DNA from: Anagrus nilaparvatae
Taxonomy: Eukaryota; Arthropoda; Insecta; Hymenoptera; Mymaridae
Reading direction: 5' to 3'
Length of the DNA: 64,000 nucleotides
Assembly (NCBI GenBank): GCA_022575985.1
Contig: JAKSXM010000231.1
Location: 4,590,501-4,654,500, forward strand
This document shows positions 25,319 to 36,365 of this stretch, in pieces; position 1 is the first letter of the stretch; each line of letters opens with the position of its first letter. A program made the position numbers and the translations under genes. The notes under the pieces were generated by a model that saw only the letters and a list, made by a program, of their open reading frames with translations, was not told where the DNA came from and searched no databases.

Positions 25319-25375
25319 TTGTTATTTATAATATATATTAGATATAATAAAAAGAATTTTATTATTTTTTTGGTA

Positions 25376-25633
25376 GCTGATGTACATAATCATCGCGGTC
25401 GGTACATTACTGTGCTAAATAATGAAGACTTTTTTGAGGCAGAATACTTGGTGCGTTTAAAAGAAAATTTTGCACTATATTTTTAATTTATTAAGCTTTA
25501 CTTTAATCCTCTCTTTTTGTCTAATAGGAATTATTATTGTATTATTGCGTCTTACACGAGAAGGCTTTCTTTAGACCATGTGATTGAGCGGATACCAAAC
25601 CGTGGGCCTCGCGATGAATGGTGGTATAGTCTG
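25376..25633 (+). pseudogene. Tiny spliced DEWW gene, broken copy
   Basis: Exon 1 (25376-25450) reads NHRGRYITVLNNEDFFEAEYL and ends at a GT donor. Exon 2 (25528-25633) reads LDHVIERIPNRGPRDEWWYSL and ends CTG|GTGAG. It matches the intact paralog at 51119-51542 exon for exon. The start ATG is lost, exon 2 is 106 nt instead of 108 (a frameshift), and the third exon was not found. It follows the JmjC-like copy on the same strand, as in copy D read on the minus strand. Confidence 0.75.
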
Positions 25634-25769
25634 GTGAGTTTAATTGATACACATATTTTGTTACAAGCATACTCACTATACTCTTACGAATTTCAAAAAA
25701 AGAAAAAAAAAATAAACATTTAAAAAATAAACACAAATTATATAATCAAAGTTTTCTCTCTTTATGTTT

Positions 25770-26190
25770 AATTTTAGGCAGACATACAGCTCGACTAAAA
25801 CATAAAAATAAACTTTTAAATGGAAAAAACAAGTCTTTACATCGACTTGGTTAAAAAAGCTATCCTATCACTCATCAAGGCCGCAACAGGCCCAGAAGGT
25901 CAATGTCCGTACAAAACGGCAAAACTGTTCAAAGTTATAACCAGTAAAATAACGAAAAGAAATTAGGAAGATGTATGGAGTAATAGTAATAGTACTAATG
26001 CTGGAAGAAATATGTGAAATTCTAGAAACTCTAGAACCACATTCATCTTTACACACATCTTAGACTTAAGCAAACATAAAAACGAAATTTGTAAGGCCAC
26101 CGCCAAAGCAATAGAAGAAATTGATGAACGATTAACCATTAGTAAATCTGAAATTATATCTGAAGAAAAATGTAAATTAAAATAGAAATA
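25770..26190 (+). pseudogene. ORF3 family copy, broken (copy A)
   Basis: ATG at 25820 opens a frame with SLYIDLVKKAILSLIKA and GPEGQCPYKTAKL, matching the start of ORF3 in copies B and D. A stop occurs after ITKRN at ~25963, followed by an insertion or frameshift; AKAIEEIDE resumes near 26110. The upstream text TTTTAG|GCAGACATACAGCT is the same splice-acceptor region that precedes ORF3 in copies B and D. Function is unknown. Confidence 0.7.
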
Positions 26191-26458
26191 AAAATAAGGA
26201 GATTGGGCAATGAAACTTTAGCCTTCATTTTCAAAGTAACTAAGTTGGTATTAATTGGGGTGTACCCCGAATACCGATTACGTCTTATGCCAAACTTTAA
26301 GAACATAAGACTTCAAATATTAGCTCTAAGGGTGCCCTACAAAAATGATTTTCTGGTCATTAATAACCAAGAGGTCGGTCATTTTTCTTATCAGAAGCAG
26401 AAACTCAGGATTCGAGGGACTGCAATAGTAAAGATCTATACCTAAGGAGAGCACCAAT
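26191..26458 (+). pseudogene. Envelope-like protein 2 fragment
   Basis: The reading NETLAFIFKV, LRLMPNF, LALRVPYKNDF and GHFSYQKQ corresponds to residues of about 205-290 of envelope-like protein 2 in copy D. It is cut at both ends: ORF3 precedes it and envelope-like protein 1 follows within the same codon run (26455-26462), so the junction is a recombination breakpoint. The order ORF3, env2 piece, env1 differs from that of an intact element. Confidence 0.7.
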
Positions 26459-27975
26459 TATAGCCTTTGATTGTGCTCAACAGTACAACAACATCTCTAC
26501 TTTTTTATTATTGATATTGGGGAATGCCATGTCGCCATGAACCCAAAAGTTTTTGTCGAAAAGACAAAAATAGGATCTGGCCACATTTTTCCCAATCTTT
26601 TTTTCCCAACGGGATTTTTTCCCAAACTATTATTTTTCCCAAAGCCTTTTTTTCCAACGTATTATTTTTCCCAAAAAAAATAAGTTCCAAAATAAAAATT
26701 CCCAAAGTAAAAATTCCCAAAATAAAAATTTCCCAAATTTTTATTCCTCACCATCAATTTTTTTACAATTGTTCACCATCTTAGGATCCACAAATCAATC
26801 AGTTGATGAGAATCCGCAAATCGTAGCCTTGCCATATGTTTATTCTGTTTTAGAGATAAAGGAAGAGATTGCATATTCAAAAGTTTTTGAAATTGTGCGT
26901 GAATACTTCAAATAGTTAGATGCAGATTTTGAGCCACCAGAAATGATAATGCCTGATTTTGAGGTGTCTATTATTGATTCTGCACGCAAAATGAATACGC
27001 AAGTAAAAGCCTGTTTTTTCCACTTGCGGCAAAATGTGTTTAGGAAAATCCAAAGTGAAGGGTTGAAGGTGGCATATAATGACGATAATGACAGGGCTAT
27101 CAAAAATGCCGATCAAAAACTGTGTTCGTTAGAATTCGTTCCAGAAGAAGATATATATATATTATATATAATAATATATATAATCGATGATATATAATAT
27201 TGTTTTGAAATATTATAATGTGTATGTAGAGAGTGGAAAAGAACTTGAATATTTAGAATTCATAGGTTACCATATAAAATTTTAAACTATATAAAAAATT
27301 AACAATAAATTAAATAAATAATTGTATTTGATTAAGCATTTTGTAACGTTTAATTAAAATTTATTTGAAAAAAAAATTATTTTTGGAAATTAATGGTTCA
27401 TTGGGAATTTTTTTTTTGGAAAAAAAAGTTTTTGGGAAAAAATATTTTGGGAAAAAATCCTTGGGAAAAAGTCATTGGGAAAAAAAGATTGGGAAAAATG
27501 TCGCCAGACGCAAAAATAGCATTACTTCAACTTAATGATTATGCAAAAGTACATGTTAAATTGTGCAAGGTAGAAGTTACAAGGGAAATAAGTTATTGTG
27601 ATGCAGCCTGGTATAAGAGAACAAGAATATCAGGAATACCAGGAGGAAAAATTTTGAATATTCAACACGTAACTCGATTACAATGTGACACTATGCATAA
27701 TACTTTAAGTTTTTATTTCAGAAATCAAATTAGTACCTAACTTAATGACCAATAATTCTAGATCAATGCCCGTTCAGTTGGCAGGGCATCGGAGCGACAA
27801 AGGCATGAGCTACATGATTGGCTATTATTTTGACCCATACGGTAGCTGGAGTGAGGTGGTAGCAGATGGTTGGATAAAAATTACCTTAGAAGTTTATGAA
27901 GCAACGGTAGACATCGATAATAACAATGTAATTTTGAATACAGGTGTGAAATGCAAGCTAAATGTTATTATTTAA
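26459..27975 (+). pseudogene. Envelope-like protein 1, copy A, split by a MULE
   Basis: The mature N-terminus (IIAFDC-like, then a Gln-Gln-Tyr and an Asn-rich part) is at 26459-26573. After a Mutator-like insert, coding resumes at 27511 with IALLQLNDYAKVHVKLC and runs on through CDAAWYKRTR, then the shifted frame 27745-27975 with MPVQLAGHRSDKG and DPYGSWSEVV. It ends near residue 190 of ~660, fused to the leader of the next gene. The signal peptide and C-terminal two thirds are missing. Lesions: the insertion, a frameshift in the first part, a small deletion near 27735 and the 3' truncation. It is closest to copy C. Confidence 0.85.
26574..27510 (+). mobile_element. Mutator-like element (MULE) with 9-bp target duplication
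   Basis: The insert is bounded by the 9-bp direct duplication CAAAAATAG (26565-26573 and 27511-27519). Its long terminal inverted repeats are built of TTTTTCCCAA-type units (left CACATTTTTCCCAATC, right GATTGGGAAAAATGT). Inside, 26800-27170 encodes part of a MULE transposase: a run ending VFEIVREYF, then MPDFEVSI, then CFFHLRQNVFRKIQSEGL and a following AYN. A TAG at ~26913 breaks it and the 5' and 3' parts are missing, so it is non-autonomous. Nine-bp duplications are diagnostic for Mutator-like transposons. Confidence 0.9.
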
Positions 27976-27983
27976 GGTGAAAT

Positions 27984-28800
27984 ATGCAGTCCTTCCTGGG
28001 AGTATTGTTATTAATAGGACTTATAAGTGGGTCGAAAAATAGACCAATAGTATTACCCATAGAAAATAATCCGGGTATAACTTTTAAAGAAATAGGAAAA
28101 GTGAAAATAATTAACGTTCCATTTATTTTATTTACATTAGTAGATATAAATATTATCGATGAAGTATACTTGAATTATTTAAAAGAGATAAAAGGTAAAG
28201 TCAGCAACCTTATAATGTCAAGTCTCAAGTATACTGAAGAGCTTAAAGGAGTAGCAATAGAAGAAAACGAAAATTTTAGTAAATTAATCATTAAAACACA
28301 TATGCAATTCACTGAAAATCCTACAGCTTTATTTTTTGTAAATGAAGCTCAAAGGAGCTTCAGAGAAGCCTATGCAGAAATTCAAGTCGTCAACAACACA
28401 ATAGAAGATACATTAAGAATAGCAAAGAAGTCTGATTATTTGGCAACCGCCATGGGAGCAATAGCAAGGAATAAAACACCCAAAGAGTTTGTAAATAGAA
28501 TTGATTGGGTAAAAATAAAAAATCACTTAAAACGATTTTTTGGAGAGGAGTTGCTGCCAATAGACCAGTGTAATTAAGTAATTGATTTCAAAGTAGCCAG
28601 ATTAAACAAGAAAACTTAGGGTTCATGATTAATGTACCAACCATACAAAAAGGCGAGTATTCTCTTTATAAACTACATAGAATGCCATCATTTATAAATA
28701 TAGAAATTAATTTTGTTTATACAAAAATATTATATAATAATGATTATTTAGGTGTAGGCAAATCTGGTCATAGGACTTTCTTTCTATCGGAAGAGTATTT
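27984..28800 (+). pseudogene. Envelope-like protein 2, copy A
   Basis: A 197-aa frame (27984-28577) starts with a short hydrophobic leader, followed by NRPIVLPIENNPGITF and a long helical region ending LLPIDQCN. After a stop at 28575 a second frame (28625-28795) holds MINVPTIQKGEYSLYKLHRM and KSGHRTFFLSEE. It aligns with copy C and, more distantly, with copy D. It is truncated at about residue 280 of ~470, so the Cys-rich part and membrane anchor are gone. The gene sits 9 bp after the env1 remnant. Confidence 0.85.
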
Positions 28801-29020
28801 CGTTTTACTATTCCAAAAAAAATTATCTTTTGACGCGTAGATATATATTTCTTTGTTTGTTTATAATAATTTGAAATTTAATTTTGGGAGAGTATTTCGT
28901 TCCACTCTTCCCAAAAAAAAAATTTTGGCTATTTGGAGAAATTAAATTTTTGGATGAGTCTTCTGGTTAAAAAAAAAATTTTAAATTTTTGGCGAAATCT
29001 TATTTTAAATTGTTTTTCAG

Positions 29021-30460
29021 GCTGGAAAACTTTTTGGATGCCCTTCCTTGACTATAGTTTCTGAGAAGGTACCTTTAGGTGAATTTGGCTCTTTTCTTGA
29101 TCGAGAATCAGCTCTTCTTCAGTGGGCTTCTTGTATGTTGGTAAGTGGGTTTATTGTCATCTTGTTTTTGGATGTATCTATTTTTCTATAGTTTCCAGAT
29201 TTTGTGGCTGTTGATGAATCTTTTGATGATGGACCGTATCTTAAAAATATATCTAAGTATGATATTACTCGTGAGATGGTGATCACTGGGGTCATTGGTC
29301 GATATGCAAAACTAGGATCTCTTGCTATTTCTGCAGTCGATTTTAGGACTTCTATGATGTCGGGGGATATCTTTGTTCCTGTACCTGATTGTGAGAAACT
29401 CGAAGATTTGGCAAGGTTGGCTAAGACGGCTCTGGATAATCGGGCGAATAGTTGTGTTCCGTGGATGATTGCTCGAGATTTGGAGCTCTGTTATGGAAAA
29501 AGTTATTTAGATATCAGGTCTGACCATTTCGCTAGTGATGTTTTGGTTGGAGGCTTATCCTATACACCTGGTGAGTTGTTGGTTTTTTTTTTGAAAAGAA
29601 TTTTGTTGCTAATTGAATATTATTACTAATTTTTTTTTATTCTAGGCATAAATACTTCGATGTGGTATGTTGGTGAAAGAGGGGCTGGTTCGGCCATGCG
29701 TCTAGAGAGAGGAGCCGTTGGTGCAGCTCATTTGCTTAGATCTGGTGGAGCCAACGCTTGGCGGATTATTCTGCGTTCAAGTGTGCCTGATTATCGTAAG
29801 GCGATTGGTTCTTTATTATTACAAGCCAACCAATGCACAAATGAATTTTGCAGTAATGGATATCTGTGCTTGAATTGTTCTTGTCCGCGTGCGGCATTAC
29901 ACAGTCCTGGCTTCTTCCCTTCATCGAAGTTCTTAGATGATAATCATATACAATATTATGACTTTATCCAAAAGCCATCGGATTTGGTGTATGTAAGTCC
30001 GCACACACCCTATTTTACAGTCAGAATATCGGCTAATATTAGTGAATCTACTAATATTATGCCTCGATTGTTGACTGCAGTGAGGCTTCAACCATCTTTG
30101 TGTTACTGTGATACGAATATTGGTGGTATAGGAGAGTTGGAGACCGATTAGCCATTAGTCCTTCTTGAGGAGAATCGCTGTTTAACTCGTCGTAGGCGGA
30201 AGTGTGGTAGGCAATTTTTGACCGAAGATGCTCTTGAAGATCACGTGAAGAATTTTCACGTTTTTCGTTGTGATCTTTGTGATTACGAAACTGATTTGAG
30301 GTTTAATTTTGAGCGACACAAGAATACTTATGGTGTTAGTCCACTAGATCAACGTGTATGTGAGTTTGGGGCACTCGTGCGGTCTGGAAATTTACCTAAA
30401 CATCGGTTAACCAAGAAGAAGTTAACCAAGAAGCATAGAAAAAAGTTGCGTTTACTTTAA
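29021..30460 (+). pseudogene. JmjC-like zinc-finger gene, near-intact copy (type 2)
   Basis: Three exons: 29021-29140 (120 nt), 29192-29570 (379 nt, same length as in copy D) and 29646-30460, joined by 51-bp and 75-bp GT-AG introns in phase. The protein runs AGKLFGC, then FPDFVAVDE, ITREMVITGVIGRY, INTSMWYVGERG (cupin start), CSCPRAALHSPGFFPSSKF, IQYYDFIQKPSDLVYVSP and ISESTNIMPRLLTAV, and ends in zinc-finger-like repeats such as FRCDLCDYETDLRFNFERHK. Only one clear disabling change was seen, a TAG at 30149-30151; the first Cys of the first finger is also replaced. A start exon was not found. AATAAA lies near 30508. It is ~50-60% alike to copy D by eye, so two lineages of the gene exist here. 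Confidence 0.8.
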
Positions 30461-30559
30461 TTATTTTGTTTCTGTTTTTTTTTTGTAGATGTGTATATAT
30501 TTTATATAAATAAAGTTTTTTATTTATTTTTTTTAAAAAAATTTTGTTTTATTACTTTT

Positions 30560-30738
30560 TTTATTGTTTGCGGATTCCCTACTCTAAGGGACTAATTTAA
30601 TTTTCGGATTCCTTTCTTTCTAAGGAAATTGTTTTTCTCTTTTTTTTTTTGTTTACGGATTCCCTACTCTGGGGAAATAGTCATGGATTTTTGTTTCAGA
30701 ATCCCTACTCTAAGGGACTAATTTAATTTAGTCCGTAG
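30560..30738. repeat. Short minisatellite
   Basis: Units containing GGATTCCCTACTCTAAGGGA recur about four times in diverged form, with the linker CTAATTTAATTT. It lies between the JmjC-like copy and the integrase fragment and may mark the junction between two element pieces. Confidence 0.6.
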
Positions 30739-31364
30739 TTTTGAGCGACAGAGGTAGTAATTTCATGTCTAAATTATTCACCCAGGTAGCTAAAATATTC
30801 AAAATAAAACAAGTAAAAACAAGTTATACGGTCGAGAGATTTCACCATACACTTACGCAACAGCTTAAATTTTACATAAACAAGCAAAGAGATAATTGAG
30901 ACGAGTTTGTCAACATCGCGACATTCTCTTACAACACGTCCTATCATGAATTAACTGAAGCCACACCATTCGAGTTAACTTACGCTCGAATCGCCAGAGT
31001 ACCTGAAAATTTCGATGATCCCGAACCAGAATCCACAGTCGATGACTACCTGAAAGATATTCTCCAAAAATTACATGAAGTACAAAAAGTAGCAAGAGAA
31101 AATATTATTAAATCAAAAGAAGAAAATAAACATTATTACGATCAGAAACTGGTTATCATTGATTTTAAGATGGGAGATAATATATACTTAACGGAGGGAG
31201 GCAAGATTCACAAGTTCAATTACCAAAGTAGGGGGCCTTTCGCCGTAGCAGAAACATATCCAGACGGAAATTTGAAAATTCAAATAGGGCGAGATCATTA
31301 TGAGGTAATGAGAAATAGAACTCGAAAATATTATAGACCTGCCAAATTTCTTTTAGACGTTTAA
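30739..31364 (+). pseudogene. Integrase C-terminal fragment (copy B)
   Basis: Coding starts near the second catalytic Asp (LS-DRGSNF; the first residues are shifted) and reads YTVERFHHTL with the catalytic Glu, then FSYNTSYHELTEATPFELTYAR, a charged linker, and the C-terminal domain FKMGDNIYLTEGGKIHKFN. It aligns with residues ~180-395 of the copy D integrase. A few residues before the Glu are deleted, TGG has become TGA at ~30897, and the N-terminal half is missing. The env1 gene of copy B follows 310 bp downstream. Confidence 0.85.
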
Positions 31365-31426
31365 CTAATTTCTTTTTAAAATAAATTCAAATACATTTTT
31401 ACAACAATTACTTGACAATTTATTTT

Positions 31427-31463
<37 letters not shown>

Positions 31464-31676
31464 CAATAAGCTTAATAAGACAGTTGAAAACAGACTACAA
31501 AAAAAAATTCTTTTGGGACAGATTTCTTTTTGGCTACTTTCACCGCAAAATTTTTTTTTGAGGAAGGGGAAATAGCCAAAATTTAGTTAAAATAATCCTT
31601 TACAAAACTATGCTGCTTTTTACATATATATATAAATTCTTAATAAAAATTTAATTTTTTTTTTTAGCCTATAATA
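31365..31676 (+). other. Leader region before env1 of copy B
   Basis: It contains a ~35-nt T-run (31430-31462), then sequence similar to 46450-46610 in copy D, ending in a pyrimidine-rich TTTTTTTTTAG acceptor a few bases before the env1 ATG. The antisense small gene that occupies this gap in copy D is absent. A spliced env mRNA is a reasonable inference. Confidence 0.5.
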
Positions 31677-33547
31677 ATGCAAACAAAATGTATCGCAATT
31701 CTATGCCTGGCTTCGTGTTTAAAAATAATCATTGCACAATCCATAATAGCCTACGACTGCGGTCAACAATATACAAATATAACTACATTTTCTCTTATCG
31801 ACGTGGGAGAATGTCGCGTACCAGATAAACCAAATGTAAAAATAGAAAAAACAAAAATTGCATTGTTACAATTAAACGATTACTCAAAAGTAAAGGCATA
31901 TTTATGCAAAATCAAAGTTACTCGACAAATATCCTAAAGCATCCCTAAAGACATTGAAATGGGAAAAGTGTCTTACATTGAACTCACAACATGAATGCTA
32001 TGTGACCAAATGCATCGCACTAGGACCTTAGCCTTTAGAAACACCATAAATAATCCAGGGCTAAGAGCTAACGGAACCATCACTACACCTGTTCAATTAG
32101 CAGGGCATAAAGGCGAAAAAGGTTCAAAATGCAAAAACACTCCTTACATAGATCCGTATGGAGCTTGGAAGTAATTGTAGACGGGTACATAAAAGTAACA
32201 CTAGAAGATTATTACGCCACAGTAGACCTTAACAACGACCAAGTAATTTTAAACACAGGAACACGTTGTAGGTTATCAGATGAATCATGCACAGACCTTT
32301 ATGGGGGCGAAATGTACTGGGACGCCACACCAAGAGATAATTGCAGAGAAAAATATACAATATTATAAACCGGCATAGTTGATAAAATAACAGATTTTGA
32401 AAAACCAAACAGCCCAGTATTTGCTTTGGAAACATCGATTGTATTCGCATTTACGGTGCAAGGCAACACCAACATCTGTTCTAACCAGGTGTATCGAACG
32501 GAACATCCGAAAATTTCGATTTTTGAAGGAGAGAGACCAGAATTACTTGAAATAGCGGAAGACACCTCTCCAGAAAATTTAGATCTGTTGACATACATGA
32601 ACTCTAAGTTCATTTATGTAGAAAAGCATCTTAAGGTTCAGATGCAAAATTGCCTGATTTATTTAGTATGCAGATTTTAAATCGTGCAGGTCACATGGGT
32701 TTAATCTCAGGCGAAACTATAAATCTAATGAAATGTGTAGGAGTTCCGGTGACCTACCGTAAGGTAGACACCTGTTATCAAGAAATGCCAGTATACAAAG
32801 ATGGAAAACCTTATTTCATGACTCCTAGGTCACACATCTTGTTAACTACGGGTACAAGAACCACCTGCAACGCATTAGTTCCACCCATGTACTTTTTGGG
32901 TCAAAAATGGTTCAAGCTGTTGCCAGAAGCAGTAGAAGCCCCAGCACCGCAAATTCTATCACCAGAGACCAAAGGATCATGGAAATACATAGATCCAAAG
33001 AATTTAGCCGAAACCGGGATATACACCCCATCCCAATTAAAAAAATTAAAGGACTACGTAATGTTCCCGTTAGAACGTGCACGATAGCCAGAGGCATGTT
33101 GGTAAGGAATGTCACAGGCGAAAGTTTTAATCCTTCGTATTTATTTAACGGTGAATCGTTAAAAAAGATAATAAAGTCAATATTGGAGCATTTCTGGGGG
33201 CGATTCGTAGCATTTGGGACGTTATCAAGTGGCATACTAGGAATATTTGTAATGTGTAGGCTTATAAAATTTTTTATTGATACAAGTTTACATGCAGTTG
33301 AACTTTATAGCGTGTATAAATTCTCAATCCATATAATAGGCGCGGTGTGGGACTCAGTCACACAGTTATTATTACATATAGGGGCAGAACTTGATAGGCA
33401 AACTAATACTAAGCCCACTGAAACGCCAGTAGCAACCCCCACGGCTCCTGAACCAGTTATAGAACCACAGGTGGAAATGATGGACGCCACAGGTACTCTA
33501 TATCCGTTACTTGGCAGACGACTGCTTGAAAATAATCATAATGTATA
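31677..33547 (+). pseudogene. Envelope-like protein 1, copy B
   Basis: It starts with the same hydrophobic leader as copy D (ATG 31677) and is recognisable to its C-terminus (TLYPLLGRR near 33515), with the membrane-proximal block FWGRFVAFGTLSSGILGIFV at about 33195-33255. Disabling changes: a short deletion with a stop at ~31935, shifts near 32170 and 32365, a ~100-nt deletion near 32650, and a shift near 33085. Adjacent env2 starts 133 bp downstream. Confidence 0.85.
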
Positions 33548-33679
33548 AAGCGTCAGAATAAGTTAAAAAAAAAAAAAAAACACCTTTCTCTTTTACTGTC
33601 CTAAAAACTATCTATCTCTATGTATCTATTTTTTTTTATATAATATTATGTTCCTAATGAGATAATAATTAATTTTAAG

Positions 33680-34539
33680 ATGGTCCTCACAATCTGGATT
33701 ATATTATGCTTAGGAGTTGCTCTAGCGTCAAACCGACCAAAAATATTTGAATTAGACAATAATGCAGGAATATACTACGAGGAAGAAGCAAAGATCAAAA
33801 TTCTCAATCAACCAATTGAAATTTTTACATTATTCAACTTAAAAATTCATAATGATTTAACACACACATATATAAAAAAATCAGGCAACGCGTCAAAATT
33901 AATTTATGCAGGCGAAGAATTCCGGTCTCTAATGAAAGACATTCCAATTATAGAAAATATAATATTCGCAGACATGCTAAATGAAACTGAAATAAAATTC
34001 ATGGACAATCCAAGAGCTATTTACTTTTTGAACCAACAAGAAGCTCAACTCAGAAATATTTGGGCCGAAACTTATACCACCTCCAATATTACTGAAAAGG
34101 ACACGGAAACATTAGCAGAAATCATAGAGAAAATATCAGAAGTGATAGAAACAACAAGAAAATTCGAACAACCCTTAGATTTTTTCAAAACTATCGATTT
34201 TATAGGCATCCGAAACAGATTAAACAAATTTTTTAAAGAAGAAGTTATACCTGTAGAAAAATGTAAATTCCGGATAGAAACAGAAATAGCAAGATTAAAT
34301 AATAAAACCTTGGCTTTTATATTCAAGGTACCGACGGTGCTAAACGAAGAGTACACTGCGTACCGTCTACATCGCATGCCAAACTTTCTTGATATTGGCC
34401 TAATGACATTATCTCTTAGAATAGTATACAAGAATGTTACCGGCGTCATAGCGTACTGGCATATTCTCAGATTGTCGCTCTTGAAAGTTAAGCAACGTTT
34501 ACGGCGCTGCTCAATCGGATGGGTGACCACTGAAAAATA

Positions 34540-34575
<36 letters not shown>

Positions 34576-35563
34576 AGTATAGATGGCGCTGGTTAGGACT
34601 GAGGCATCCGCATAATGTCTATAGATATATATAGGCATTATGTAGATAACGCAGTCCGGGTGCGACCATGTGCACTATAAGCCGGCATGGGGACAGGAGA
34701 AATTGTGTGAATTCTCTGAGGCCATAGGTTGACAACGCACACACATAACACTGACACACAGACACAACACAGACACTTACACTGACACAACACACACCGC
34801 CCATGCACAGGCGTAAGCCTCCTGTGGGATGCATGTGGACTATCCTCATGTATACGTAAAAGTCGGTAGAACAATATACAATATATATACAATATAGAAT
34901 GACTTTTTAGCTATCAACAAAGAAGGAGAGCGATCTTTCTTTCTGTCAGAAACAGACATACTTAATTCAAAATATTGTAGTAACGAAAATATTTACTTAA
35001 AAAGAGCACCTATTATCAATATCAAAATGAGCTGCGAGGAAGAACTACTCAGATTTAATAACATGAAATGCCCCACCGAAGCATCAATCGCAGTTGGTCC
35101 AATAATTGAGAAAACGAGGGCAGGAGTCGTCTACTCCGTTACAGGGGAAGAGAAAGTTAATATTAAATGCGCAAATTATAATCAGCCTAAAATTTTGAAA
35201 GGCCATGGATTAGTAAAACTCCCCTCTTCTTGCGAAATATTAATACGGGATAAAATCTACAAAGGAACAGTCAACTCTATGCCCCGATTTATCACGCCCC
35301 AGGGCAATCTCGAATTTGGGGTTATAAGCAAGTTCTTGACGACTCCTGAACCCATTACAGAGTCAGTCGTTACTAAAGACGAATCAAGTGATATAGAACC
35401 TGAAAATAACAAAATCTTGGCCGGATTGGCGCTAGTCGTGTTATCACTAATCATATTAGTTGTACTATCGCATTATCTCATTAAGAAAAAAAGTTACAAG
35501 AGAATAAACGACCAAAATCTAATTAACGAAAGCTACGTAAGTGCTATAGAATTTAAGCCTTAG
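33680..35563 (+). pseudogene. Envelope-like protein 2, copy B, interrupted by a SINE
   Basis: ATG 33680 opens a short hydrophobic leader followed by NRPKIFELDNNAGIYYEEEA. The frame is interrupted by a SINE at 34437-34895 and is otherwise open on both sides to the stop at 35563. The C-terminal part has paired Cys residues, VKLPSSCEI, a membrane segment around ILAGLALVVLSLIILVVLSH and a charged tail ending ESYVSAIEF. It is closest to copy D. The good preservation of the frame argues for a young copy before the SINE hit. Confidence 0.85.
34437..34895 (+). mobile_element. 5S rRNA-derived SINE (SINE3-like) in env2
   Basis: The insert is flanked by the 6-bp duplication AGAATG (34431-34436 and 34896-34901). 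The head holds GAAAGTTAAGCAACG and GGATGGGTGACCAC, the internal promoter region of 5S rRNA, at the spacing found in 5S genes. An A-run (34542-34573) separates the head from an unrelated body with CA-rich repeats (34735-34800) and an AT-rich tail. A 5S-derived Pol III head defines SINE3-type elements. The internal A-run hints at a composite or a second insertion. Confidence 0.85.
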
Positions 35564-35659
35564 GAACAAAATATTTACTCCTCTCTCACATTTTCGTTTT
35601 TCTCTCTCAAATTTCAAAAAAAAAAAACACACTTTTAACATCATCTGTTTTTCTCTTTA

Positions 35660-35895
35660 TGTTTAACTATAGGCAGATATACAACTAGACTCAAATATAA
35701 AAATAATATTTTAATGGAAAGTTCTATACTCAACACCGACTTGGTTAAGGAAGCAATTCCTTCGCTCATCAAGGCCGCAGCAGAACCAGAGGGTCAATGC
35801 CCATTTAAAACGGCAAAATTAGTCAAAATAATAGCCAATAGAATAACCAAAAGAAACCTGTTACAACGAATTTGTGATATTCTCGAAACTCAAGA
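35660..35895 (+). pseudogene. ORF3 family copy, truncated (copy B)
   Basis: ATG 35714 opens MESSILNTDLVKEAIPSLIK and continues to DILETQEA, matching the first ~60 residues of ORF3 in copy D. At about 35895 the sequence jumps into the gag of copy C. It follows env2 by 150 bp and is preceded by TATAG|GCAGATATACAACT, the conserved acceptor-like leader. Function unknown. Confidence 0.8.
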
Positions 35896-36365
35896 AGCAA
35901 GGAGAGTCTTGCTCGTATGAAGAAGTAAAAACGTCAAAAACAGAAGAGATAAAAGTTGTAAGTACACACACCACTCCAAATAATAATTATTGTTTTTTAT
36001 GCCTTAGACAAGACCACACGACTCTTCTGTGTCCGGAGCTGCCAAAATTTGTAGAAGGCAGAAAGCAGCAGGCTAGTGAAAAGGACAGTAGAGGACAACT
36101 AAAGTGTAGCCATTGTTCAAAAAATGTTCATGTAAAGGAGAATTGTTGGACCAACCCTGGTAATCCTAACAAAACAGAGTGGATAGTTAAGCGTCAGCAA
36201 ATGGAATGCCATAACTGTAAGAGAAAAGGACACACAGCTCGTTTTTGCAGATCAAGGCCTGCCAATACAGGAAGGGCAGAGGAAAATAATCAGGGAAACG
36301 GCAGCAGCCAACCGATGAGCGTGAATCGGGAGGCTCCAAGTACATCGAACACACAATCTATCTAA
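35896..36365 (+). pseudogene. Gag C-terminal part with three zinc knuckles (copy C)
   Basis: The frame 35874-36365 carries three canonical CX2CX4HX4C knuckles: CFLCLRQDHTTLLC (Cys at ~35991), CSHCSKNVHVKENC and CHNCKRKGHTARFC (~36207). These are nucleocapsid motifs that bind genomic RNA in Ty3/Gypsy and retroviral Gag. Matrix and capsid regions are absent because the left end is the junction with copy B ORF3. The frame ends at a TAA at 36363 and overlaps the protease frame, which is open from 36290 in the -1 phase. A consensus slippery site lies in the overlap. Confidence 0.85.

Noticed and set aside
34619..34892. Cys/Val-rich minus-strand frames
   Set aside because: They lie wholly in the CA-rich SINE body and reflect simple repeat composition.
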